DNA of 64,000 bases from Acanthococcus lagerstroemiae (Eukaryota; Arthropoda; Insecta; Hemiptera; Eriococcidae): assembly GCA_031841125.1 (NCBI GenBank), contig CM063106.1:66700101-66764100 (forward strand). Reading direction: 5' to 3'. Positions 34,315-45,107 of the stretch are shown one piece after another. Each line of letters starts with the position of its first letter. Positions within the stretch are counted from its first letter, which is position 1. The notes under the pieces are model-generated. The model was given only the letters and a program-made list of their open reading frames with translations. It was not told the DNA's origin and did no database searches. The translations under genes and the position numbers were made by a program.

Positions 34315-34857
34315 TGCCCTGCCTTAATTTTCGATAACCCTGGTATCAAGATTAAGGAAAACTAAGGATGGGCAAGGCAACGCTTCGGATGTCTCCCTCC
34401 CCCCTAGACCGAAAGAAAGAAACAAAACAACCCCAAAAACGAACCAGACACGACCCTGTGACTCCACGAGGCATCCAGCCACGTTCCTGCTGCCCTGTAA
34501 CGAAAACAAACAAAAATAACGATAAATGAAAACAAAAAAAAACTAAGAAAGAATAAACCAAACTTACGAGGGGGAACCTCAAACTGATAAACAAAATAAT
34601 GTATGATACTTGATAAAAAAAAATAAAAAAGACAAAAACAAAAACAACAAAAAAACACAAAAAAACTAGCGCATAAAAGGAAATACAACCAGTTTTTTGG
34701 TTTACGTTTACGAAATATCACGAGGAAATAAGAACGGAAACTTTGATTATGTATAACTTAACGTCTATTACATGCACAATAACGGTGAAGGTATTCTAAA
34801 AACTAGGCGGGAAGACAATATATATATATAGTATTTACATCATGGAGATAGGTGCAT
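34315..34857. other. A-rich untranslated stretch of the Gypsy element
   Basis: Lies between the last coding piece and the 3' LTR. A long AAAAC/AAAAAC-rich stretch (34500-34690) yields only low-complexity frames on the minus strand. A purine run on the minus strand near 34395-34407 may be the polypurine tract, though it is about 80 bases from the LTR. Confidence 0.4.
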
Positions 34858-35968
34858 TCACGGAGGCGAGGTCTTGGTTATGGACAACGATGTCGGTGTA
34901 GTCTCCCTAGTCCGTTTCGGGAATGATACGGGTCCGGCCATTGGGTCTTCCTCGTACTTCGGGACTAGCAGGTAGTTTTTGCCGGAATACTCGAATCCGG
35001 TATTAGTTACAGTGGTTGCGAAGTACTCGGTGTGAATGGGCTTGAATATATCCTTTTCAAGCGTCAGGCGATCGGGTAGGATAGTCACTACGTTCCGTTG
35101 GAAGAAATCAAACCCTATGATGGCGTGGATTTTAGGGTTTGTCCATCACTTCGCCAGCTTAAATGTATATCTAAGCGTCTCTTCTTCGCCGCGGTAACAG
35201 ACGGGGAGTACCGCTTGCGAAATTACGGTGTCGGCTTGAAGCACCGAGTCATGCATCCAGCTGATATGGACACGGCATTGCTGTATGGCAAAGATTTTAC
35301 CAAAATCCACCCATTGTATCATATCCGCGTGACGTACGGAGAATAACACGTTCGGATCGATGATCGCCTTACAAATTATTCCGTCGCGTGACATAAACGG
35401 GATGGTTGCCAGACGTCTTTGTCTCGGCGGCGGTACGCGGGACCATGGTAAGATGCCATGAGGTGATAAATGATTTTCTGGTCCTTTTTCTCCCTCTATT
35501 GGGGGATATCCCAGTAGCGGGTCTGACGGTTTGGAGATGTCATCCTCCCCCAACGCAGGAGCGTAAACCGGTGGTGAACGGGTGGAAGTCTGGGAGCTCG
35601 ACGGTGATTGTCCCTGTTCAGGAGATGCTACTCTTTCCACTTGATGAACCAAAGTGGTGTCTTCAAGAGTTTTTTTTTAGCGCGTTCCGAGCGGTTTCGA
35701 GCTCTTGCTCTAGCTGAAGGAGTTTTGACGCCCAGATGCTAGATTTGGCGGATGTAAAGAATTGTATTGGTTTCTCTGCAGGACATTCCGAAAGGGTGGT
35801 CTGGAGCAAATCCCTAACCAGGAAATCTCCTTTGGTATTAATTTCGGGGAGCACATAGTGGGTCACCGGCATCGGGAACTCGGCCATTGGGTGATAGTGG
35901 CCCTGGCTGCATTTCACGTATTTCATCGACTGTTCCATAGCTAATGAACATATGTACAAGAATTCCAA
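34858..35968 (-). pseudogene. Downstream ORF of Gypsy element, retropepsin-like
   Basis: Three minus-strand frames follow the integrase in the same direction: 35968-35663 (coiled segment LLQLEQELETARNALKK), 35652-35146 (Ser/Pro-rich start, then IPFMSRDGIICKAIIDPN and CYRGEEETLRYTFKLAK) and 35088-34858 (VTILPDRLTLEKDIFKPI). DNA between the last two reads IIGFDFFQRN. A conserved (I/V)-D-x segment followed by ILG-x-D-F resembles a retroviral-type aspartic protease, but the expected D-(T/S)-G is DPN. A protease-like module after the integrase is unusual, because Gypsy proteases normally precede RT. Frameshifts separate the pieces. Alternative: an unrelated third ORF. Confidence 0.4.
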
Positions 35969-36017
35969 TTATTAACACGTTAACACTTATTTACAAAGAA
36001 AATACACGATTTGTGGA

Positions 36018-37367
36018 TCATGAGGATGTTATGGAGGAGGATCGAGACTGGAAAAAGGATTGGGGAAAAGGGATGGGCGCGACAGTCGTCGAGCTGTTCG
36101 TCACATGCCCCAAGCTACATCGGAATTCGTCGTTCGCGGTGAGCTCTCCTTGAGTTGGCTTAGTCTTTGTCATTATGCGAAGAGTCGAGTGGTATAACAA
36201 ATTCCGAACATTGTGAGTTTCGATAGATCCAGATTCCAAGTCGCGGACCATGAAGCAGTTTATGGTGATCTCTTTCACTACTTGGAATGGTCCGCGGGCC
36301 ATCTGACACAGTTTCGCCGATACATTATTTACCTTGGATGAGGCCGGATGTGCGATGACGTACACGATATCATCCGGTTGTAAGACATGTCCGGAATGAT
36401 AAGAGTGCTGATCCCTTTTGTCTGCACATTCCTGTCGCTGTTGATGGACAAGACGGTGTAGATCGCCTTGACACGTACTGGTAGGCTCCGCTCCTAGTTG
36501 AGCGGATAGTGGTTCGACTACAGGTACCAAGTGCTGTATGGTGACTGGGGCGAGACCTGTGGTCCGGACCTCGATTTCATTTATTGAGTGTTCAATATCA
36601 TGAATAAGGTCGATCCACTTCCCTTGACGACTCGGCTCGACGTTCATTCTGATGAGTTCTGCAATGCGCGACATTCGCCTTTCAGCTATGTTCGCGTTCG
36701 GAGAGTGGGGGGATACGTGACAAAGGTGAACTCCACGCTCTCCCCAATGGCGAATCCAATCTCGTGAGGTAAAACATGTCGCGTTGTCGCTGAGGATATG
36801 TTTCGGTACCCCTTCGGTCTCTATGTACTTTTCTACTGCTCGTATGCTCGATGTCGAATCGGCGTTCTTGATCAGGAAGAGGCGGGTGTACCCGCTGAAA
36901 GCATCGGTGATGACTAGGATTTTGTCTACTCCTCCTCTTGCTTTAGCGATCGGTCCAAAATGATCGATGGCTATTACATCTCCGGGGGCTTCTACAGTGA
37001 CGTGAGCGGGATGAACTGCCGTATTTCGGTGGAAGTTCTTGTTCCAGGCACAGGTCTGGCACGCGCTGATGACCTCCTCCGCCAACACTTTCACGCGGGG
37101 AAACGTAAAGAATCTTAATATTACGTTTGTTGTTTTTGAGATGCCGATGTGCCCGTAGTACTCGTGGTAGTACTTTACAATGTCGTTTTGTAACGGTCCC
37201 AGGACGATTACTCTCCACATCCCGTCCCGACCTCGACGCTGGATTAAGTCCTGGTTGACGCGAAACTGCCGTGGGAATTTATCGCGGAGTTGTCTGATCT
37301 GGATGTCTTGATCTTGCGCGGACCTTAAGTTTGCAAAGTCTTTCTCCAAGGCCGGGGTTGGCCGCAC
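36018..37367 (-). CDS. Ty3/Gypsy integrase (partial Pol)
   Basis: Integrase inserts element cDNA into chromosomes. This 449-residue open frame has an HHCC zinc region (H68, H73, C103, C106), then a DD35E core: D135 in VIAIDHFGPI, D194 in ILSDNATCF and E229 in SPNANIAERR. The D194-E229 gap is 35, as in active enzymes. A C-terminal domain follows with a GP-F/Y-like MARGPFQVVKE. No stop interrupts it, so this portion is well kept. The RT and RNase H that should precede it are missing. Just upstream, the sequence changes to a piggyBac end, so the polyprotein is truncated at its 5' side. Confidence 0.9.
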   Translation of the reverse strand: MRPTPALEKDFANLRSAQDQDIQIRQLRDKFPRQFRVNQDLIQRRGRDGMWRVIVLGPLQNDIVKYYHEYYGHIGISKTTNVILRFFTFPRVKVLAEEVISACQTCAWNKNFHRNTAVHPAHVTVEAPGDVIAIDHFGPIAKARGGVDKILVITDAFSGYTRLFLIKNADSTSSIRAVEKYIETEGVPKHILSDNATCFTSRDWIRHWGERGVHLCHVSPHSPNANIAERRMSRIAELIRMNVEPSRQGKWIDLIHDIEHSINEIEVRTTGLAPVTIQHLVPVVEPLSAQLGAEPTSTCQGDLHRLVHQQRQECADKRDQHSYHSGHVLQPDDIVYVIAHPASSKVNNVSAKLCQMARGPFQVVKEITINCFMVRDLESGSIETHNVRNLLYHSTLRIMTKTKPTQGELTANDEFRCSLGHVTNSSTTVAPIPFPQSFFQSRSSSITSS

Positions 37368-37473
37368 TCCGAAATGTTGAATCTATGAAACAGAATTCGA
37401 ATTGCAATGAAAAAATAATTCCTCTTCGACATCTAATTTACAAAAGGAATCCGAGAAAACATTCAGACTTACC

Positions 37474-38005
37474 GTCTTCACTAGCGGAAAGTTCTCCATC
37501 AAAATTGTTGACAATTTCCTCAAGCTCTTTCTCTGATAATATACGACTAGGACTACGTCCAGAACGGCTCGACATTATCCAAATACTCGTACATTTGTTA
37601 TTTCAATTTTCAAATGAATAGGAAAATCAAAAACAGAAAACGAAGAAGTACAGTTCTTGACTCCTGGCAGTTTACGTACCATTATTACCGTATTTTTATT
37701 ATTTCTACGCTCATGATAACAGGTACCGATCCGAAAACACCAGAAATCACATGATTTATGATGACAATCGAAAAATAGCTAAACCCCTCGACCCCTTCAC
37801 ATTTGGTTTCGTAATATTGGTAGCAGTGGTCCAAACTCGGGCCGATGGCTTCAGAATATTTATTCGGGTATTAGGAGCCTACAACCAAAGTTTCAAAGCG
37901 TTAGCTGCAGCCTGCACTGATAGAAAAGGCGACTAGTGTCTCGTAATCCACATCACAGGGGTGTGATGCCAGGCCTTCGAGTGACGTCAGGCATGAAAGG
38001 GTTAA
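37474..38005 (-). mobile_element. piggyBac-like element, 5' end and first exon
   Basis: TTAA (38002-38005) is followed on the minus strand by CCCTTTCATGCCTGACGTCA, matching the TTAA target and CCC start of piggyBac ends. About 430 bases inward, an ATG at 37575 opens SGRSPSRILSEKELEEIVNN then GELSASEDG, the acidic N-terminal style of piggyBac transposases. It stops at a strong 5' splice site, G|GTAAGTC, at 37474. The DDD core and cysteine-rich tail are absent; Gypsy sequence begins about 90 bases later. So only the 5' end remains. Confidence 0.6.
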
Positions 38006-38697
38006 TATTGTCAGAAAACAAAAATATTTTTGAATTAACATCAAGAGGAAATTGAAAAAAACAACTTAGATTTCATATCAGGACAAATTTGAAAAAAAAT
38101 ATTAATAAGGTAATGAATCATAGAATTAACAAATTAAAAATAAATTTTAATAAGGTAATGAGTCATAGAATGAATGGGAGTCTGGTTCAAGTACGTCTTT
38201 TAACTCCTGAAGGTGATTGTACTTAGACTTATTTATTTTCAACTGAGACTTGTACAGGTGAGGTATATTGTCGGGTATGTCTACAAATGATTTAAAATAA
38301 GGCTTTCTGGCTGGAATTGATTCCCATTCATTAGAATAATCCAATGTGTACTGTATGTTTCCATCGGCTGAATATCGTACCTGTCTGAGATCAACCGCCA
38401 CAGGATCACCCTTCTTCACACCTAGGCGGATTGATAATAGGTTACAATTTGTTTCATAATCGCGAAAGAAGTTGAAATCCAAATAGTTAATGCGGTACGG
38501 TTGCTCTTGTCAAGCCATCCGCATGCGTGCTACATACTCGGCTGGTGAGTAAATTGGTGGATAGAAGTAGTGTTCAAGGGCACTGTGTACAGAATCTACC
38601 TCCATCATAGTATGCCCTTTTTCAAGATACAGATGAATGATTTCGATTTTATGCTTCACAGCTAAAGCACTCAGTGTGCTTGAAAGAATTCTGTTTC

Positions 38698-40604
38698 TTT
38701 TTTTTTTTTTTTTTTTTATTTATTTATTTATTTATTTATTGAGCCCCTCCACAACAGCCCAAAAAGGCCAATTATAGTGGTGGGGCTTTTATATACAGTT
38801 TACAATTTTTATTTTATTTTTTTAAATATAGGTGTAAGACCAAACTAAAAAGAAGAAAGAAAAGAAAGAAAAAAAAATCTTAAATAATAACTAAAAAGAA
38901 AGAGCGATAGAAAAAATAAAAAACTACACGATATAATGATACAGTACAAATATGAGACTGGAGTGACGGAAAGATAGATGGACATAGGATTTGATAAGAA
39001 AAGAAGAGGGAAAGAATGTGGGCGAAAGAGAGAAAGAAAGAGAGAGAAAGAGAAAGAGAGTGAATGAAGAAATGGGAAACTGGGAAACTGGGAAACTGGG
39101 TGTGGCCTCAGGGGGAGCAAGTGCAGGAACCCGTTATGAGTTCGAAAAGAGCCTCTTTTTTCTGATAAAATATCTAGTTTTGAGTTGATACTTTCGAGTT
39201 TATTGTATTGTATCATAACTCTATTTAGAGGGGTATTCCAGTTTCGAACTGTCTGACTACAGCGTGGCTTAAAAACTTCTTTTTTTCGATTGTTTCTTCC
39301 TGGGGCATGAATATTTATCCGTTGTAATAAAGAGGGGGCATCAACTTTCCCGCTTAGAAGATCATATAACCAAAGTAGCGAAGCATATTTTCTTCTGTTT
39401 TCCAAAGTTGTGAGCTCGTAGCCTCGGACAAGCTCGTTATATTTTACCGTCGTGTCATAATATCCGAATTCCTTGTAATACAAAAATCTTAAGAAGCGTT
39501 TTTGTATCCCCTCAATAAGTTTAATCTGAGTAGCGGTTGTTGGATTCCAGACATTTGCTGCAAAATCTAAGTGTGATCTTACTAAAGAATAGTACAGAAT
39601 CTTTAACGTATCTGTATTACGGAAATGTTTTGAGTTCCTCATGATGAGTCCCATGTTCCGTTTTACTTTACTTATTATGGATATTATTTGACTTCTATTT
39701 GTCAGTTTTTGATCCAGTATGATCCCAAGATCCCGAATTTGGTCAACCTTATACAAAGGAATTGTTTTTATTTTGTAGCAATATACTATCGGAACTATTT
39801 TGTGGGTGAATGTGATTTGTGCACATTTCTTTACATTTAGTGGCAGTCTGTTTTCCTCACTCCAGGAGACTACGGAATTTAGATCCTCTTGTAAACGCTG
39901 AGTGTCGTTAATGGTCAAAATTTTACGATAAAGTTTGATGTCATCGGCATATAACAAAACGTTGGAATGTTTGATTACTTTGGTAATGTCATTAATATAC
40001 AGAAGGAAAAGATATGGTCCTAAGTTTGACCCTTGAGGAACCCCAGAAGAGCATTTGTAAGAGTGGGAGTATGTTCTTTTATAGCATACAAATTGAGTTC
40101 TATCTTTTAGATACGATTGAAAGAGTGCATGTAGTGGTTCTGAAAATCCGATGGTCCTCAATTTATCTACTAGAATTTGATGATTTACTTTGTCGAATGC
40201 CTTCTGGAAGTCTGTATATATTACATCAACTTGCTCACGTTCATTAAATGCCTCGTGCACATCCTCTATCAGGTTGAGTAAATTTGTCTGAATACTGCGA
40301 CCAGTTATGAAACCATGTTGCTGTTGAGCTACAATACTGTTCGTCTGACATCTGAGTTTTTTAAAGATCAATGCCTCAAAAATTTTCGCTGGAACATGTA
40401 ATAATGCTATTGGTCTGTAGTTAGCAACATCCGAAGCTACGTCTCCTTTTGGGATAGGCACCACCTTTGCTGTTTTCCAAATATCGGGGAAAGTAGAAGT
40501 TCTGATTATTAAATTAAATATATATGCCAAAGGTTCTATAAAAAATCTGCTACAGGCTTTATATATGTAGGGAGGAATATTATCTGGACCCATGCATCTC
40601 TTTG
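38698..40604 (-). mobile_element. 5'-truncated LINE insertion (CR1/Jockey-like)
   Basis: Minus-strand LINE whose 3' end is an A-rich tail (plus-strand T run then TTTA repeats, 38698-38742). The 5' end is truncated at about 40604. The 5-base sequence GTTTC borders both sides (38693-38697, 40605-40609), a likely target duplication. The element landed within the DUF7869-type copy C, between the codons for CNYQ and NR. A purine-rich stretch with three GGGAAACT units (39073-39100) lies in its 3' region. Confidence 0.8.
38845..40604 (-). CDS. LINE reverse transcriptase
   Basis: This enzyme primes cDNA synthesis at a chromosomal nick. RT motifs in order: GPDNIPPYIYKAC, WKTAKVVPIPKGDVASDVAN, YRPIALLHVPAKIFEAL, DFQKAFDKVNH (first Asp), SSGVPQGSNLGPYLFLLYIN, LLYADDIKLYRK (catalytic YADD) and VRSHLDFAANVW. 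No RNase H follows. The frame stays open from the truncation to 38845. However, its last 90 or so residues (Phe/Ser/Leu-rich) look like read-through of low-complexity 3' sequence, so the natural C terminus may lie near 39120. The upstream 85 residues of the open frame are DUF7869-type host sequence, not LINE. Confidence 0.88.
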
Positions 40605-40863
40605 GTTTCATTTGATAATTACATCCATCGCTCACAATAACCAGTTTCTTGAAACTTCTTTTCTCGACACATGTTCTGATATAATCAGTCCCGTTGTGCA
40701 ATTTGAGGCTCTCTTGAAGACTGGAGAAAAGTTCCCCGACGTGTTCCCCGTTTGAGGCAAATTTCAACCAATCACAAAGCAGTAGAAGAAAAGTCACACA
40801 AGAGACACAGATGGGGAACATCTGAGGAATGTTCCCCAAATGAGGATTGCATGAAGGAATCAA

Positions 40864-41277
40864 TAATGTTTTGGTTATTCCTCAGTTGTGACTCTTTTGA
40901 ATACCCAATTTTGTTCCCATTTTGTTCCTCGCTGCTTCCTCAGTTATGTACCCATTTCATTCTGACCTTCTTCCTCCCTTGTTCCTCAGTTATGTACACA
41001 TTTCATTCCAACCTTGTTCCCCCTCCATTCCCCTCTTGTGTACTTTGATACAACTGGTCAGCAAATTTTGGGTTCAAGTGTCCAGGAGACACAATTACCG
41101 CCTAGAATAGGCCCTGGGCTGTTTAAACTAAATTAAATAAATAACACATGTTTTAAAAATGACAAAATCAGAAGAGAGAGTTTAATATAAATTGCTTATA
41201 AAATTAAAGAACAAGGAGGGGGAAGAAACAAAATCTAAAATTTCAATTCTACATTATTAATTCAGTAGTATTCATTA
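40864..41277. repeat. Short tandem TTCCTCAGTTATGTAC repeat
   Basis: TTCCTCAGTTATGTACCCAT at about 40936 recurs with one change at about 40982 (46 bases on), and a looser copy starts near 40879. The rest of the stretch to 41277 has no gene. Confidence 0.55.
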
Positions 41278-43075
41278 AGGTGGTCCACCAAATCAAAAAT
41301 ATTTTTGTTTGAACGCTCCGCCCGCAAAGAACACTCTACTTCACTGAAATATTGGTTTTCTCTCTTTTTTTTTCCAAGTGAAGAATTGACATTGTGAAAC
41401 CTGCATCCGACATCTCAAAAAGATTATCCCATCAAGAATGGTCTAACGGGCAGTTTGCCAAGTTGAAGGTCACAATTTTTTTTGTCACCTCATTACTGAG
41501 GAGACTTAGAATGTCAATTCTTAGTTTAAAAGAAGTAAGTGAGAAAACCAATATTTAGGTAAAGTAGAGGGGTATTAAGAGTTCAGCATTATTCTTACAT
41601 CTAGTGAAAATAAAGAGTAATGCCAATTAGCATAAAGAATTCCATTAATGAAAACAGTCTCAGAAAGGAGCCCATAAATAACCAATATAATCCCATTAGT
41701 TAAGGACGTTTTAAGGTTTCACAATTGACCGTATTCAGGGAGCGTCAGAGAAAAACGAGAAAAGTCAAAAAATAGCCGAATAAAGGAAACTTCTGGCTTT
41801 TCACTACTGCCTAATTTCTTTTTGAGGGCCTTTGACTTACGGCTTTTTGAGCATAAAATACCTCGGCTTTCAGCTTAAAACTACTGGCTTTCGGCTAGCT
41901 TTCCACCTCATAAACTTTTGGCTCTATGCGGTTACCAGTGTGGCCACCGCAGCGGATTTTAAGCTGAAAAACACGTTTTTTCTGTTTAAAAAATTCAAAA
42001 ATTCTTCAATTTTCAATTTTACTGTGGAGTAAAATGGCTTATAATTGGTCCCATTAAACAGGGACTAGTTGGATGAAGTTTTTTTTTGTAATGAGTATTT
42101 TTTTCAAGAAGACCCCGGGGCGTCAATATTAAGGCTCAAAAGTAAAAATTTGACAAAACTATTTTCTAAAATTAGTGAAAAATCAACAAATTTACAAATC
42201 TTATTTTATTGTAAGTATGCGAAATTGTTTCTTAACATTTGCAAATGACGCGATCAAAATTGTAGTCATGTAGTTTGGCTCGTGTGATCACCACATCGAC
42301 TCCATTAGGAAACAAATAATGTGTTATTTTACTGGTTCAATAGTTTTTGTAAGTTTCTGTAGTTCAAACAGTGAACAAAATAAGTTACTTAATATCATGA
42401 AACAGAGAAAACATGCACCATACTTCTTGTTCCAAACATTTTCCCCTACTGTTCCGTGAGACTCATTATTAAGACCAAATAGCAAATCACCGAATTCAAA
42501 GAGCAAAAGTCAATTTCTTGATTTTATACCATTTCTGAAAAAGTAATTTTATTGAGTACTCACTCACCTCACTTTTATATTTTTTGGTCCTTATACCGAG
42601 CCTCACGCGACAGTAGTGAAAAAATGTTTGAAACAAGAAAGAATTGTGGTGTATGTTTCCTCTATATGATGATATTAATTATCTATTTCCCACTGGAATT
42701 GATGACCTGGTCACCTTATATGACTAAAACCAGTAAGATCGGTAAATTTGTTGATTTTTTTTTTACAAATTTTAGGAAATAGTTTTATCAATTTTTAGGT
42801 TCTTTTTGTATATGTCTGGGCTGATGTCCTACTGAAAAAATGCTGCCTACAAAAATTTTTCATCTAACTGGACCGTAAGCCATTAAACTCCGAAACTGAA
42901 ACTAGAAGAATTTTTGATTTTTCAAGCAGATGAAACTCCTGTTTTTCAGCATAAAGACCGCCGTTGTGGCAACATTGAAGCGTTTTTAAGATTAAAAATA
43001 ATAATAATAATTTGGAACAACTTTAGGGGATGGAGCGCTCAAACAAAAAATATTTTTGATCTGGTGTGTCATCCT
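41278..43075. mobile_element. Large foldback element with nested inverted repeat
   Basis: The ends are inverted copies: left ACCAAATCAAAAATATTTTT with TTTGAACGCTCC, right its complement near 43034-43067. Further inside, arms about 41935-42460 and 42600-42990 match inversely (for example AAAAATTCTTC, AATGGCTTA, ATGTTTGAAACAAG). So nearly the whole element folds back. The left arm is longer because 41333-41570 holds its own inverted repeat (ATATTGGTTTTCTC, AAGAATTGACATT). The stretch at 41740-41930 is rich in GGCTTT-type repeats like those of the hAT element at 56957. No coding gene. Confidence 0.7.
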
Positions 43076-43150
43076 AGTACACTTATACTACAATAATATG
43101 TACTTAAGCATATTTCTGATGTTTTTAGAGTTACTTATTTCTAAAAGTTA

Positions 43151-45107
43151 TTATAACAAGGAGTGGGTGACTACATTATTTAGAGCTGTTAGTAATTCAG
43201 GATCTTCTTCAATTAAAAAATCAGCATCGATGGTGTCGGGGTTGATTATGAAATTACCGGTTTCTGTTACTGGGTCTGGAGGTCGGTGATCGTTTGTAGG
43301 AAGGTGGTTCTCTGGAGGAAGGTCGGTTTCTGGAGGACAGAGGATGTTCTGTATCGGCATGTCCTTCTTCTGGCTCTTCACATTTTTAGTAGAACCATCG
43401 AATAATTGTCTTTTGCATTTCTGACGCCTGGTTTTCAGCCAACGAGAGAGAAATTTGGAAACTTTCTCTTGATGAGATTTTCCAAGCCATTTCTTTTTAT
43501 CTTTCCCAATGACAGGCAGACTTTTCCAGGTCAGGAGTACTTCTATAACAAGTATATTAAAAAGTTATTAGTAGAATATGTTGTTCTGTGTTAGGTATGT
43601 GAATGGCAAATAAAATACAGGACCTAAGTAATTACCTGTAAACATGGTGTAGGTCTCCGTTTGCACGAGATACCCGTGACAAATTGTTTTATTGCTCTTA
43701 TTGTCATCTGTGCTGGGTGATGGAAAAATTGACTGTAATAAAGAGTATACTGCTCGCTCGTTTCCCTCCATACTCGGACCAAACGCATATAAATATTCTC
43801 TCTGTAAAAAAGCAAGAAATCAGCTAAAAACGAGTTATACTAATAACTTACTATTTGTGTAGGATACTACAGGCCAAAACCCAATTCAAGCCAGCCACAA
43901 GTAAAAAAAAAAAAAAATCGCAAATCTGTCCCGAAACTTTCATCAGTTAGCTGCTGATAAATTTGTCTGCAAGGAACTAGCATTAACTTTTGTGTTGTGG
44001 GCTTGTATTTACCATGATAATATGGCCTGTTATTAAGGCACCTAACCTGGCCGTCACTAATTGACAGAAATAACAAGATATTTCAAAAGCTGATTAATTT
44101 TCCATACTTTCTTATGTGCTTTTTTTTTATTTGCTTTGAAGCCCAGACTGTGTACTTTCTAGTAATGTACAACTCACTTGTATTCACTGCAGTTTAAGCT
44201 GATGAAATTCTTCTATAAAGTTGAAAAGGAATAAAAATCTAATGAACTCTGAAAGAGCTGGATTTTTAATAATTGATATTTTTTAAATTTTGAGTCACAT
44301 TGGGCTCTTCAATTTTACGGAAAGGCACCTTGTTAATCTACAGATTTTTTTGTTAAGTACATAATATATGCCGGGGACGTATCAATGACATTTTTCAAAT
44401 TATCCTGCACACTTACAAATGACTGTCTCAATTGTGCATCAAATGTTGGAGAATGTTCTGTAATTCGCGCATCAAATACATCCAATGCTTCCCTCGTCCT
44501 TAGGGGCAAACCTAACTCTTTATGTAGTCTTAAACAGCGTGGTGTCTGACTCTGGCTTGATGGTGCAAGTTTTGTACGCGATGAATTGGGACTAATTTCT
44601 GTAGATGATATATTTTTTGATACTGAATTCGAACTGGATTCCGCTGCACAAAATGTGGATTGTACTATGAGAACAAGAAAATACAAATAGATTTCATTGA
44701 AGCAGGAAATCACATTTACAAAATGTGTATACAAATGTTACAACTCACTTCCAAATGGTATAACGTTGCTATTATTATTTGCAAGAAACCCAATGCACTT
44801 TTTTATATCTCCTATATCAGTACACAGTTGATCCAACCGGGACAGTATCTTTGTTTGTGTTCTAAAAACTTTCTCTACATCCGCACAAATGGTCGCCTGT
44901 GTTGCACGAATGGTTTGTTCGGGTATTGTAGCTCGCACTGTTTCCGCATATAAGGCTTCATTTTCAACAGGAAGAATATTTCTCGGTGAGTATGCAACGT
45001 GAATTGCAGTATTGTTCCCCACTGCATTGTCATCATTGATGATTACTGGTGATGAAGGTGTGGCGGACTCTTGAGAGTGGGAAGGAACTGAAGTCTTGTC
45101 CACTAAC
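43151..45107 (-). CDS. Spliced gene of unknown function (3' four exons)
   Basis: Not recognised. Four exons join in phase with GT-AG introns: 44749-45107, 44417-44664, 43636-43801 and 43151-43542 (stop at 43151). Splice sites include GGAA|GTGAGT, CATTT|GTAAGTG and TTTTTTACAG|AGAG. The first exon opens at a 3' splice site (TTTATTTCAG), so earlier exons lie upstream, unseen. It encodes a Ser/Pro-rich start, a likely coiled coil (QTKILSRLDQLCTDIGDIKK), GLPLRTREALDVFDARI (weakly like the start of DUF4806), YLYAFGPSMEGNERAVYSLL, a basic stretch (KFLSRWLKTRRQKCKRQ) and an acidic tail (DADFLIEEDPELL). About 388 residues are visible. A nuclear role is plausible from the basic stretch. Host gene or element gene is undecided. 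Confidence 0.55.

Larger units (their letters stand above)
38147..40863 (-). pseudogene. DUF7869-type putative transposase (copy C), split by a LINE
   Basis: The frame runs from about 40770 to 40610 (CVEKRSFKKLVIVSDGCNYQ), is interrupted by the LINE at 38698-40604, and resumes at 38697 with NRILSSTLSALAVKHKIEII, LEKGHTMMEVDSVHS and IYSPAEYVARMRM. After a stop near 38508 it continues in frame 38482-38147 (LDFNFFRDYETN, GVKKGDPVAVDLRQVRYS). Conserved boxes are SDGCNYQN and GHT-x-ME-x-D, corresponding to the GQNKN and GHT boxes of copies A and B. N-terminal parts are not recognisable. Terminal inverted repeats were not found. Confidence 0.65.

Noticed and set aside
34352..34721. Phe/Val-rich minus-strand frames
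   Set aside because: Products of AAAAC-rich DNA, not protein-like.
37380..37575. Spliced fusion of the piggyBac first exon to the Gypsy integrase
   Set aside because: The donor leaves phase 1, and the nearby TTTCATAG acceptor puts integrase out of frame.
38845..39120. C-terminal Ser/Phe/Leu-rich tail of the LINE frame
   Set aside because: Looks like read-through of purine-rich 3' sequence, not a real domain.
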